Shown here piece by piece: positions 1 through 8,075 of a stretch of 64,000 nt of DNA. The notes under the pieces were generated by a model. The model ran no database searches. It saw nothing but the letters and a program-made list of their open reading frames with translations, and had not been told where the DNA came from. Source of the DNA: Litorimonas sp. (GTDB lineage Bacteria; Pseudomonadota; Alphaproteobacteria; Caulobacterales; Maricaulaceae); contig JAPYSU010000003.1 of assembly GCA_029936425.1 (NCBI GenBank), positions 186,001-250,000 on the forward strand, read 5' to 3'. A program made the translations under genes and the position numbers. Position 1 is the first letter of the stretch, and every line of letters begins with the position of its first letter.

Positions 1-63
1 GATGCCCCTGCCCATGAGGCCAGCACCAGCGACGGTGACAATCGCATTTTTGGATAATGTCAT
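1..63 (-). CDS. 3-hydroxyacyl-CoA dehydrogenase-like protein, N-terminal fragment
   Basis: Only the first 21 codons lie in the window; the gene runs off the left edge. The start is ATG at 63. The visible peptide ends in the dinucleotide-binding loop VAGAGLMGRGI, the form seen at the N-terminus of 3-hydroxyacyl-CoA dehydrogenases, though other Rossmann dehydrogenases share it. It follows the Rieske beta-subunit gene on the same strand after a 17-base gap, so it is probably the third gene of that operon. A beta-oxidation-type dehydrogenase would fit degradation of the ring-cleavage product. Family assignment is tentative because so little is visible. Confidence 0.55.
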   Translation of the reverse strand, partial: MTLSKNAIVTVAGAGLMGRGI

Positions 64-80
64 GTGAAAACCGCTTCAGG

Positions 81-641
81 CTATAAGAAGATTGATAAAT
101 TATGCGTGCCAATAACCGCCATATCGAATACGATTTCGCGTTTGGCGAGTTTCAGCTCTCCCCCAACATCCCGAAGAATATCATTACGGACGTAGCTGAC
201 CACTTGCATGTGATCTTCCTCGAATCGGTTACGTGTCAGGAGACCGTTACTCTTGACGGAAAATTCTCCCTTCGTCCCCGTTTCCCAAGCCAAGATGTTG
301 GATACGAAATGCCGGGTTCGGGAAGGCGGGTCTTCCGCCCATGCCGATTTCGTTTGGGTCAGCCGGGCAACCCGCCCCATTAAGGAACCATAGTCTTCAT
401 CGAAATGGTTCATTGTATGTACTATGCTTTTATCGTTTTCTGCGCGATCCCGTGAGAGGCGAAGCGGGGCACGGTAAATCAGATCTGTTGCCAGGAATGA
501 AGACCACTCTTCCAAACGCAACTCATCAAGCAGCATGGCCTCAACATATAGCGCTTCTGCGATACGATTGTAGATTTCCGATCCGACTGAAATCCGTTTG
601 GTGTCTTCTGCCGCTAGCGGCTTTAATTGTGCGTTGGCCAT
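81..641 (-). CDS. Aromatic-ring-hydroxylating dioxygenase, beta subunit
   Basis: A 186-residue protein of the SnoaL-like/NTF2 fold used by the small structural subunit of Rieske non-heme iron oxygenases. Length and general pattern (an N-terminal helix with EALYVEA, then WSSFLATDLIYRAP, and a C-terminal half with RTRHFVSNI and LLTRNR) match that family. Beta subunits carry no redox centre; they stabilise the alpha3beta3 hexamer. It lies directly downstream of the alpha-subunit gene on the same strand, 46 bases apart, so the two are surely expressed together. The start is ATG at 641. Confidence 0.88.
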   Translation of the reverse strand: MANAQLKPLAAEDTKRISVGSEIYNRIAEALYVEAMLLDELRLEEWSSFLATDLIYRAPLRLSRDRAENDKSIVHTMNHFDEDYGSLMGRVARLTQTKSAWAEDPPSRTRHFVSNILAWETGTKGEFSVKSNGLLTRNRFEEDHMQVVSYVRNDILRDVGGELKLAKREIVFDMAVIGTHNLSIFL

Positions 642-687
642 AATTCAGGCTCTCCAGTTGCATTTATAAGGTATTTCGGAGTGGAAA

Positions 688-2079
688 CTATTCAGCTGTC
701 ATCATGTCATAATATCGTAGCCACCAGTTCCACTGGGTGTCATCTTTTGTAAATCCGTCATACGCTTCGGCGGGTCCCGGCCAATCTTTCGGACGAGGTA
801 GCGTATTAACAGCCTGATATTTTAGAGTCATGTTTCGGCCTCTAGGTCCTTTAGCGTTTCGCGTCATATGCGGCCATGTGTCGGAGTCGTCCTGTTCGAT
901 CATGCCGGATGTACCTAGCAATCCTGTCGTGACCTTCCGGATTTTGTCCTTCAGATCTTGTGGGGCATCTTTTTCGGCAAATATCCAGTTTGTAAATTCG
1001 AGCTTGTCAGGCCCGCGTGGAACATAGGTATGCAGTGATGTTAGACCCAATATCGTGCCGTCTGGCTGCGGTGCGTAGATGAATGCGACCAGAATGTTCG
1101 GGAACATGCCGCCCACTTGAGGCGGTTGATCCACGAGTAATGCCAATTGATCATCATCCAGATGTTTCATTAGCTGTGGCATCATCTCTTTTGTGACACC
1201 AGGCGGTGGTAGAAGCTCGAGCTTTTCCTCGAGAGACATGTCAGCAAATCCCGCTGCCAGCATTTTGAACTTATTGTCCACCGGCTGACACCGCATCGCA
1301 TGGCCCGTGCGTGATGTGACTTCAACACCCATCATGGACGCCTCAATATCGCCTTCGTTGAAGCCGGCAAATTCTCCCAGCCATTGATGCAATGTTATGG
1401 TGTGATAGCCATCTGCCGCTGCCTGTTCTGACGCTGTTTTCCAGTTGGCATTAATGATAAATCTTTGCGGCGGCCCTAGTGCTTCAAGTCCGCGATCAGT
1501 ACGGCAAAACAGCATGTCATAATACCACTTCATGTCGCCCAGATATTCTTCGAATGTTTGGCCATCCTTATCGAAATTGGCAAATATCAATCCCCCATAA
1601 ACTTCAACATTGGCAGTTTCTAATCCGAGTTCTGATTTGGGACGCATTTCGCCGTGCATTTTCTCTTTAGCAACTGGTGCGCCGAGAAAGTCGCCGTTAT
1701 TCTTGAATGCCCAGCCGTGGTAGATACACTTATGTATCCGTTTGTTTCCCGCCTCAGCCGTGCAAACCCGCATACCTCGATGAGGACATACATTCAGTAA
1801 AACATTAATTTCGTCATTCTTGCCGCGGGTCACGATGACTTGATCTGTGCCCATTTCTCGGACCATGAAATCGGATTCGTTAGGTATTTCACTTTCGTGC
1901 CCCAGTAAAATCCACGTTTTTGAGAAAATTTTCTCCATCTCTAAATCATAGAGATCTTTATCCGCCATAACCCTCAATTGGACTTCTTGCATATCCAGAT
2001 TAATCAGGTCGTCAATCGATGTCCCGTCGGGAAGAACAGGTGCGGAACTTTTCGTTGGTTTGGGTACTGTTTTCAACAT
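688..2079 (-). CDS. Rieske aromatic-ring-hydroxylating dioxygenase, alpha subunit
   Basis: Catalytic subunit, 463 residues. The Rieske ligands are complete: C98-x-H100 (CPHRG) and C118-x2-H121 (CIYHGW). The mononuclear iron site shows bridging D223 followed by H226 and H231, the usual D-x2-H-x4-H spacing, so the enzyme should be active. The reading frame extends upstream to 2163, but ATG at 2079 is chosen because it has an AAGGAAG-like ribosome site just before it and gives the normal family N-terminus. With the beta subunit and the divergent ferredoxin gene (2215) it forms a three-component oxygenase; its reductase is not adjacent. The substrate is not deducible from sequence. The combination with an iron-sulfur ferredoxin of bacterial type recalls DitA1-A3 of diterpenoid degradation. 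Confidence 0.93.
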   Translation of the reverse strand: MLKTVPKPTKSSAPVLPDGTSIDDLINLDMQEVQLRVMADKDLYDLEMEKIFSKTWILLGHESEIPNESDFMVREMGTDQVIVTRGKNDEINVLLNVCPHRGMRVCTAEAGNKRIHKCIYHGWAFKNNGDFLGAPVAKEKMHGEMRPKSELGLETANVEVYGGLIFANFDKDGQTFEEYLGDMKWYYDMLFCRTDRGLEALGPPQRFIINANWKTASEQAAADGYHTITLHQWLGEFAGFNEGDIEASMMGVEVTSRTGHAMRCQPVDNKFKMLAAGFADMSLEEKLELLPPPGVTKEMMPQLMKHLDDDQLALLVDQPPQVGGMFPNILVAFIYAPQPDGTILGLTSLHTYVPRGPDKLEFTNWIFAEKDAPQDLKDKIRKVTTGLLGTSGMIEQDDSDTWPHMTRNAKGPRGRNMTLKYQAVNTLPRPKDWPGPAEAYDGFTKDDTQWNWWLRYYDMMTAE

Positions 2080-2122
2080 TTTTCTTCCTTTTGTATATTT
2101 ACGGACCGGTGCTGCTAAAAAT

Positions 2123-2140
2123 AAATATTGAACAATATTT
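2123..2140. promoter_or_regulatory. Perfect inverted repeat in divergent promoter region
   Basis: AAATATTG-AA-CAATATTT is a perfect palindrome with 8-base arms. It sits in the AT-rich 135-base gap between the leftward Rieske alpha gene and the rightward ferredoxin gene, where both promoters must lie. This is the expected place and shape for a regulator operator. The cognate regulator is unknown; two TetR genes and one Lrp gene lie elsewhere in the island. Confidence 0.4.
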
Positions 2141-2214
2141 GCATAAGTGTATGAAAAATGCAATGATGCAAAAAATAAAATTTCGTATTATTCAACATAG
2201 CAAGGCATTGGTAC

Positions 2215-2445
2215 ATGACAGAAGAAAGTGCAAAGTCAGGAACTTATAAGGTAACAGCTAATCGTGAGCAGTGCTGCGGTTACGGTGTGTGCGCAGAGGT
2301 TTGTCCTGAAGTATACGGGCTCGATGAAGACGGGCTCGTGGTTTTGTTAAAAACCGAAATCGGCGAGGATCTTTATGAAACAGCCAGCGAGGGCGCTTAT
2401 GGCTGCCCGCAATTGGTGCTCAAGGTAGAAAAAATATCAGCTTAG
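2215..2445 (+). CDS. Ferredoxin, [3Fe-4S]/[4Fe-4S] single-cluster type
   Basis: A 76-residue acidic ferredoxin. Cysteines C20, C26, C30 and C64 (the last in GCP) give the pattern of small bacterial ferredoxins that feed P450s and some Rieske oxygenases. C30 could make the cluster [4Fe-4S] rather than [3Fe-4S]. Its position, divergent from the Rieske alpha/beta genes and first in a rightward operon with an SDR and an extradiol dioxygenase, suggests it is the electron donor of that oxygenase. Most ring hydroxylases use 2Fe-2S or Rieske ferredoxins; DitA3 of diterpenoid dioxygenase is the known exception. It might instead serve the P450s, although a 2Fe-2S ferredoxin is linked to one of those at 40314. 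Confidence 0.88.
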   Translation: MTEESAKSGTYKVTANREQCCGYGVCAEVCPEVYGLDEDGLVVLLKTEIGEDLYETASEGAYGCPQLVLKVEKISA

Positions 2446-2460
2446 CTGAGAGTTAAAAAC

Positions 2461-3216
2461 ATGTCCGAGTTCAAAGGAAAAACGGTTCTTGTTACAGGAA
2501 CAGGCGGCGGGCTTGGCAGAAATATGGCCGAGCAATTCGCAGGTGCTGGAGCGCATGTTCATGGATGCGATATCAATTCAGAAACGAATGCAGCGACGGC
2601 CAGTATGCTGCGTGAGAACAAATTGCTCTTCACCGGAGAAACCGTAGATCTGGGTGTTCCGGAAAGTGTCGCAAATTGGGTAGAGCAGTCTGCTTCGATA
2701 AGTGGGAATATTGATATTCTTGTGAATAACGCGTCCGCTGCCCGGTTCAAGTCTATGGACGAAATTTCCATCGAAGACTGGCGTTACACCATTCGAAACG
2801 AACTCGATAGTTTGTTTTATACGACGAAATTTTCTTGGCCGTTTTTAAAGAAACGAGGCGGCGTAATCATCAATATCGCATCAGTCGCTGCGCATCATGG
2901 GTCCAAAGCGGCCGGGAATACAGCCCACACAGCGACGAAAGGGGCCATCCTTGCCATGACGCGGCAACTGGCCTTGGAAGGGGCGGCCTATAAGATTCGC
3001 GCGGTCAGTATAAGTCCTGGTGTTGTGATGACGCCCGGTACAGCACCCATGCTGTCGGACCCTAAAGTCCGCAGCATACTTGAACAAAATATTCCGCTTG
3101 GCAGACCAGCGCAGCCCGGTGATATCGTCTCGACCATAATGTTCGCTGCATCAGATGGCGCGCGCTACTGGACAGGATCAGATTTGGTTGTCGACGGCGG
3201 AATGATAGCGGGATAA
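2461..3216 (+). CDS. Short-chain dehydrogenase/reductase with His replacing the catalytic Tyr
   Basis: Classical SDR length (251 residues) with the cofactor loop VTGTGGGLGR (11-20), the NNA motif (89-91) and catalytic Ser141. The Y-x3-K position reads H156-T-A-T-K160: the lysine is kept and the tyrosine is histidine. In a Rieske cluster an SDR placed between ferredoxin and ring-cleavage genes would normally be the cis-dihydrodiol dehydrogenase. The missing tyrosine means catalysis would need a substitute acid/base, or the activity has changed. It is second in the rightward operon, 15 bases after the ferredoxin. Confidence 0.85.
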   Translation: MSEFKGKTVLVTGTGGGLGRNMAEQFAGAGAHVHGCDINSETNAATASMLRENKLLFTGETVDLGVPESVANWVEQSASISGNIDILVNNASAARFKSMDEISIEDWRYTIRNELDSLFYTTKFSWPFLKKRGGVIINIASVAAHHGSKAAGNTAHTATKGAILAMTRQLALEGAAYKIRAVSISPGVVMTPGTAPMLSDPKVRSILEQNIPLGRPAQPGDIVSTIMFAASDGARYWTGSDLVVDGGMIAG

Positions 3217-3233
3217 AATTGTAGGAGGAAAAA

Positions 3234-4157
3234 ATGGATTTACGCGGAATAGGGTATATTGGCTTTGAGTCTGCCGACCCGAAAGCTTGGTTGGACTACG
3301 GTCCAGATGTATTAGGGATGCAAATTGGCAAAAACCCGGATGGGGATACTGATAGCGTTTATATGCGAATGGATGATCGTCGCTATCGCATCGCGCTGCA
3401 TAAAGGGCAGGTTGATCGCATGGCCTATATGGGATGGGAAGCCATTGGCCGGCAGGCATTCGAAGATGCTGCGCGCACGCTAAAAAAGCATAAAATCGAT
3501 TTTGACATGGGTGATGCCGAATTGATCGAGAAACGCGGGGTACGAAATGTTTTGCGGTTCAAAGATCCTGTTGGTTATCAGCATGAAATTTTCTATGGGC
3601 AAAAATTCGATCCTGGTACGTTTACACCTGGCCGTCCTCACACCGGTTTTTGCACCGAGGCTCGTGGGTTTTGTCATGCTGTACTGATGACGCCAGACTT
3701 CGATAAAATTGATGATTTCATGCAAAATGTTATGGGTATGAAATGGTATGGCTGGGGGGCAGGAAAAGGCAAAACTGGATTTTATCGTTCACGTCACAAT
3801 GATCAAACAAGCCATGATATTGGATATGGTTTTGCACCCGGACGGATCGGACTGCAGCACATCGGAATATTCGTGAAAAATATTCGTGATGTGGGTGAGA
3901 CCTATGACCTCGTAAAGGCCAAGCAGTTGCAACTAATGATGACATTGGGGCAGCATACACAGGACCCCCATTTGTCATTCTATCACTTTAGCCCTTCCGG
4001 ATGGGCGGTTGAAACCATCGCAGAACATGAGCCTTGGCCGGGCGACCCATTTGAATTGAATCCTGAAAAACTATCCATCTGGGGACATGAATTGGTTGGG
4101 CCTATTTTGGGACCAAGTGTTATGACCGTCGAAGACATGGCGAAATACGATTCATAG
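3234..4157 (+). CDS. Extradiol ring-cleavage dioxygenase, type I (VOC superfamily, BphC-like)
   Basis: A 307-residue two-domain vicinal-oxygen-chelate protein. The Fe(II) ligands fall exactly where BphC-type enzymes have them: H148 (FCHAV), H209 (LQHIG) and E260 (WAVET). Second-shell residues H194, H241 and Tyr250 are also present. It should therefore be a working meta-cleavage dioxygenase for a catecholic intermediate, probably a large one given the family. A good ribosome site (TAGGAGGAAAAA) precedes ATG at 3234. Context: third gene of the operon ferredoxin-SDR-dioxygenase-SDR. Confidence 0.92.
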   Translation: MDLRGIGYIGFESADPKAWLDYGPDVLGMQIGKNPDGDTDSVYMRMDDRRYRIALHKGQVDRMAYMGWEAIGRQAFEDAARTLKKHKIDFDMGDAELIEKRGVRNVLRFKDPVGYQHEIFYGQKFDPGTFTPGRPHTGFCTEARGFCHAVLMTPDFDKIDDFMQNVMGMKWYGWGAGKGKTGFYRSRHNDQTSHDIGYGFAPGRIGLQHIGIFVKNIRDVGETYDLVKAKQLQLMMTLGQHTQDPHLSFYHFSPSGWAVETIAEHEPWPGDPFELNPEKLSIWGHELVGPILGPSVMTVEDMAKYDS

Positions 4158-4166
4158 GAAAAAATA

Positions 4167-4952
4167 ATGGGATTATTGGAAGATAAAGTTGCCCTGATAA
4201 CAGGCGGCGGCGGCGGTATTGGCCGCGGTATTGCCCGGAAATTTATCGAGGAGGGTGCCAAAGTTGTCATTGCCGAAATCAATGAATCATTCGGAAAAAG
4301 CACGTTAAAAGAATTGACCGAAGAGCTGAGCGGCGAAGCTCACTACGTCAATGTTGACGTGCGCGAAAAAGATCAGGTTGAGGGAGCAATTGCGACGACG
4401 ATAGAGAAATTTGGCGGCATCGATATTTTGATCAATAATGCATTCTCCCTGACTGAGAATGTTGGCATCGAAGACAAAACCGATGCGATGCTGGACAGCA
4501 CAATAAAATCCGGTGTCTGGGCGAATTGGTGGGCAATGAAAGCGGCCCTTCCGAGCATGAAAGCCCGCGGCGGTGGCAAGATTGTCAATTTCTATTCGAT
4601 AGATGCGCAGGTCGCGGCGTGGAACCATGCTGATTATAATATCACCAAATCAGGGATATTGGGCCTAACGAAAAGCGCAGCAATGGAATGGGGCCGATTT
4701 AACATCAATGTTAACGCGATAGCGCCTGCAGCCATGGGCAACGTGTTTCACAAACTGGCTTCTGAAAACCCGGGTTTTGCCGAGGCAGCAGCGGCGCGGA
4801 AGCCGCTTTGCAGAAACGGTGATCCAGAGAAAGATATCGCACCTGTTGTCGTGTTCCTTTGCAGCGAAATGTCGAGCTATGTGACTGGCGAACTTATCAA
4901 TGTTGACGGCGGTCTGCATTTGCCCGGATATAATTCAAAGCCAGGTTCTTAG
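4167..4952 (+). CDS. Short-chain dehydrogenase/reductase
   Basis: SDR of 261 residues with an intact glycine-rich loop (TGGGGGIGRG, 12-21), NNA (90-92) and catalytic Ser144, Tyr157, Lys161. A typical C-terminal VDGG ends the fold. It is the last gene of the rightward ring-hydroxylation/cleavage operon, 9 bases after the extradiol dioxygenase. Unlike the SDR at 2461 it has the full catalytic triad, so it is the better candidate for dihydrodiol or alcohol oxidation here. Its stop overlaps the end of the convergent transporter gene by 4 bases. Confidence 0.9.
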   Translation: MGLLEDKVALITGGGGGIGRGIARKFIEEGAKVVIAEINESFGKSTLKELTEELSGEAHYVNVDVREKDQVEGAIATTIEKFGGIDILINNAFSLTENVGIEDKTDAMLDSTIKSGVWANWWAMKAALPSMKARGGGKIVNFYSIDAQVAAWNHADYNITKSGILGLTKSAAMEWGRFNINVNAIAPAAMGNVFHKLASENPGFAEAAAARKPLCRNGDPEKDIAPVVVFLCSEMSSYVTGELINVDGGLHLPGYNSKPGS

Positions 4953-5845
4953 CTTGGTTTTTCGGGTTTCAGCGTTCCGAGAACCGCCAATCCAATTAAA
5001 ACCACAGCGAAACCATCCTGCCAGTACAGTTTTTCTTTTAAAAAATATGCCCCAGACAATAGGCCTAAGACGGGTATAAGCGAAATACTCACACTTGAGG
5101 CGACAGGACTTAGGGTGCGCGCAATATATGCCCAGGCAGTGTGACAAAATCCGAAAATAATGATTCCGTTGAATAGAATAGCCAAAATGACAGGCATTGA
5201 AGGGATAACCCAGTTTGTACGTTCTAAGCCGACGGAAAATGGTAAAATTGCGATCGCTGTAACGACGGTCATCCAGAAGGCGATTGTCAGTATGTTCAGG
5301 CTCGTCTCCACCCGTTTTAATTTTTGAGTTCCAAGAGCCCAAGTCGCCGTTGCTCCGAGTAGAGTCAGCGCAGCTAAGGGAGCGCCGGACAAGGCGGTGA
5401 ACTCTGTGGACAACAAAAAAAGAATACCGATGAACGCTAATCCGATAAATGTATAATGGGCGGTTTTGAATTTTTGACGATATAAGCTGGCTCCCCACAA
5501 TGCGGAAAACACCGGCATAGTATATCCGATGACGGCTGCGCGACCCGAATTTAAATGGGGTAGGGCAACCATCAAAAGAACGTGCCAGACAGCCATGTTC
5601 AATATCCCCAGTATTAAAATCATCCCCCATTCATGTCTGGGAACATAGAAAGATATTTTCTTGATTATGTAATATGCTGCTAACGTCAAAATGCCGACAA
5701 TTATGGAAAGTCCCCGGAAGGTCATGGCCGGATAATTGGTGACAGCCATTTTCATAACTGGCCAGTTTACGCCCCAGAAAAGAGTGATAAAGACAAGTAG
5801 CAATACTTGTTTACGGGTAACCCCTGCGTGGGTCTCGATGGACAC
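4949..5845 (-). CDS. EamA/DMT-superfamily membrane transporter
   Basis: A hydrophobic protein of 298 residues with about ten membrane segments arranged as two EamA repeats, the drug/metabolite transporter architecture. The first helix carries FWGVNWPVMK, typical of the first EamA repeat. The start is GTG at 5845. It closes a leftward series of genes (amidohydrolase, YciI-like, SDR, hydrolase, amidohydrolase) and may import a substrate or export a toxic intermediate. Direction and substrate cannot be read from sequence. Confidence 0.88.
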   Translation of the reverse strand: MSIETHAGVTRKQVLLLVFITLFWGVNWPVMKMAVTNYPAMTFRGLSIIVGILTLAAYYIIKKISFYVPRHEWGMILILGILNMAVWHVLLMVALPHLNSGRAAVIGYTMPVFSALWGASLYRQKFKTAHYTFIGLAFIGILFLLSTEFTALSGAPLAALTLLGATATWALGTQKLKRVETSLNILTIAFWMTVVTAIAILPFSVGLERTNWVIPSMPVILAILFNGIIIFGFCHTAWAYIARTLSPVASSVSISLIPVLGLLSGAYFLKEKLYWQDGFAVVLIGLAVLGTLKPEKPS

Positions 5846-5853
5846 GTCTTTGC

Positions 5854-6852
5854 TTACAGCTTTAGAAGCTTTATCGCATTTGCGCTTCGAATCTTTTCGG
5901 CGTCCTGATTAGATAAATCCAGTCCTGCAGTTGGATCGCCAAAGTCGTAAGCGCCTCCAAAATTTGTTCCGTGCACGATGTTGTCAACTCCAACTAAATC
6001 AATGACGGCTTTGCGAAGGGTCGTTGCGTGGACATCTAAATCAAACCAGAATTTATCAAGATATTCTGTAACGGGTTTCTTATTGCGCGCGTCAGGGGCC
6101 ATTGACTTGTTGAGTGCGTTCAGTCGTCCCAATTGGAAGAGGGACATTCCCCCGGCATGAGTTATATAAGTTTTCAAGTTTGGGAATTCATCGAGCGCGC
6201 CGCCACAGATTAAATACCAGAAAAAGAGACTTTCATCGTAACAATCGCCTAAGATTGATGTCGTTTCAAAGAGGTCACTGGTATGATCATCGCCGAGCCA
6301 AATTGACTGGTTATAACCATGAACCATAATCGGCACATCCAGTTCCGTCACTTTCTCCCAAACTTGGAAAAGCTCAGGACTATGGGCTTCCAATCCGTTG
6401 AAGTTTGCGCCGCCGACACAGACGCCTTTCGCACCCAAATTCCGGACTGCATGATCGATTTGTTTTACAGCAGCTGTTGGATCGGCAAGGTTGGCATGAG
6501 CCCAAAACGCAAAGTGTTCAGGATCTTTTGCGCAGTAGTTTGATAGCTCTTGATTGCAAAGATCGGCATATTCATTGCCAAAGTCTCCTGCCCAATACAT
6601 GAATGCGTGCGAAGGAATTGATACGACAATTTTATCAACATTCCGGTCAGCCATTAGCTTGCGGCGACTTTCATGTCTCATTTTTGTAAGGAGCTTCTCG
6701 GTGGCTTCTTCGTCAGTTCCCGACATCGGTTGTGATGTGCCGAGGCAAAAGTGACCGACGGTAAACCCATTGGTCGTCATAAAGGGCCCCCAAAACTCAT
6801 GAACGTTCATCATGCCAGGAGTGATCATATGAGCGTGGATATCAATTAACAT
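5854..6852 (-). CDS. Amidohydrolase, ACMSD family
   Basis: A 332-residue TIM-barrel metal-dependent hydrolase or decarboxylase of the aminocarboxymuconate-semialdehyde-decarboxylase group. The N-terminus has the metal motif H6-A-H8 (DIHAH); later MVHGYN and ITHAGG fit the other histidine ligands, and HGTNFGG near the C-terminus fits the terminal loop. It is clearly paralogous to the protein at 21659-22732, sharing LIDxHAH, NxHExWGPF and YNQSxxxG. Family members decarboxylate or hydrolyse ring-cleavage products. It sits 8 bases from the transporter gene in a leftward operon. Confidence 0.88.
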   Translation of the reverse strand: MLIDIHAHMITPGMMNVHEFWGPFMTTNGFTVGHFCLGTSQPMSGTDEEATEKLLTKMRHESRRKLMADRNVDKIVVSIPSHAFMYWAGDFGNEYADLCNQELSNYCAKDPEHFAFWAHANLADPTAAVKQIDHAVRNLGAKGVCVGGANFNGLEAHSPELFQVWEKVTELDVPIMVHGYNQSIWLGDDHTSDLFETTSILGDCYDESLFFWYLICGGALDEFPNLKTYITHAGGMSLFQLGRLNALNKSMAPDARNKKPVTEYLDKFWFDLDVHATTLRKAVIDLVGVDNIVHGTNFGGAYDFGDPTAGLDLSNQDAEKIRSANAIKLLKL

Positions 6853-6866
6853 GTCGAGGCCTTAGC

Positions 6867-7184
6867 TTAAAATTTTCTGAGTTTTTCGGGTAGCCATTCA
6901 CCGACACCGACATTAAATTGCCAGACATCAGTTCGCGCATAGACACCGGTTTTATCGAAGGGGTCCAGTGATGCGAATGCCCTTGCGTTCTCAAGGCTGT
7001 TTGCCTGGATAATCATGGCGCTACCTAAAGCATCAGCATTCGGGTCGTGACGAATAGCACCGCCGACACAAAATCGGTGCTTATTTTCTACGGTATATTT
7101 GATGTGGGCGTCCATCGCGGCTAGGCGTTTTTCTGCGCTATCATCAGCGTCAGTCCGGACTATAAGAAAGTAGCTCTGGGTCAT
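6867..7184 (-). CDS. YciI-like protein
   Basis: A 105-residue small alpha/beta protein of the YciI family, which has the ferredoxin-like fold shared with muconolactone isomerase. Family features visible are MDAHIKYT near residue 25, the GGA segment and LDPF near residue 75. Members are often encoded in catabolic clusters and at least one (TftG) removes HCl from a ring-cleavage intermediate; most have no known activity. It lies between an amidohydrolase and an SDR gene, in the same leftward operon. Confidence 0.8.
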   Translation of the reverse strand: MTQSYFLIVRTDADDSAEKRLAAMDAHIKYTVENKHRFCVGGAIRHDPNADALGSAMIIQANSLENARAFASLDPFDKTGVYARTDVWQFNVGVGEWLPEKLRKF

Positions 7185-7205
7185 GCTTTAAGGCCTGGAT
7201 ACAAA

Positions 7206-8072
7206 TTAAATATGCAAATTAATTTCGCCCTGTTCCGCTTGGCGGCGCTTGCCTTCTTCAACCAATTCTTTCTTCAAGGTTGGATAGTAAGCAATCTGGC
7301 CTTGCATGCCGCCAGCAACGTCTATTGACGCAGCGCTAACAAAACTAGCCAGGTCGCTACCTAAAAAAAGCGCGATGTTTGCGACTTCTTCAGGTTGTCC
7401 CAGCCGCCCTAAGGGTACGGGTTTGGTGACCATTTCATAAAATTCTTCACGACTGATGGTATCAGGCATCTCCTTAAAATGCCGCTCCCATTGGCCGGTA
7501 TCTATCCATCCCATATTCAGTGTGTTGACCAAAATCCCATCTTTCGCCAAGGCTTGCCCAAGGGATTTTGATAAGGCAATCCCTGCAGCGCGATTGGAAA
7601 CGGTGGTAAATCCGGCCCCAGGAATTTGTACACCATTCAGCGCATTTATATTTATAATCCGTCCCCATTTTTGTTCGCGCATATATGGGGCACAGGCTTG
7701 TACAAATCGAAAATGAGCGACCTGAAGGTTATTGGCGTGGTCAAGAATATCTTCGGGTTGCAGCGTTTCAAGTGAACCCACGCGTCCTTGCCCCGCATTA
7801 TTCACCAGGACATCCACTCCGCCCCATTTCTCTGCAACGGTTTTGACGAAACTGCGAACTTGTTCAGTGTCGGAAACATCGACCGGCAAAGCGATCACAT
7901 CCTGGGCACCGTCTTTCAGGAGTTTATCTCCAGCCTTCTGGATTGCACTTTCCGTGCGGGCACAGATTGCGACTTTCGCACCATCTTTGGCATAGGCAGT
8001 CGCTATGGCGTTCCCGATACCGCGTGAAGCCCCGGTCACGATGACGCGTTTTCCTGTTACGTCTATGTTCAT
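7206..8072 (-). CDS. SDR-fold protein lacking the catalytic triad
   Basis: A 288-residue SDR with an intact cofactor loop (VTGASRGIG, 12-20) and NNAG (91-94). The usual Ser-Tyr-Lys is absent: the Ser position reads NALNG (about residue 144), and the Y-x3-K segment is TTVSNR, giving Thr157 and Arg161. The alignment is anchored by the following AAGIALSKSL helix. It may bind NAD(P)H without classical dehydrogenase chemistry, or use a different mechanism. It is the gene after the alpha/beta hydrolase (3 bases apart) in the leftward operon. Confidence 0.85.
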   Translation of the reverse strand: MNIDVTGKRVIVTGASRGIGNAIATAYAKDGAKVAICARTESAIQKAGDKLLKDGAQDVIALPVDVSDTEQVRSFVKTVAEKWGGVDVLVNNAGQGRVGSLETLQPEDILDHANNLQVAHFRFVQACAPYMREQKWGRIININALNGVQIPGAGFTTVSNRAAGIALSKSLGQALAKDGILVNTLNMGWIDTGQWERHFKEMPDTISREEFYEMVTKPVPLGRLGQPEEVANIALFLGSDLASFVSAASIDVAGGMQGQIAYYPTLKKELVEEGKRRQAEQGEINLHI

Positions 8073-8075
8073 CTT

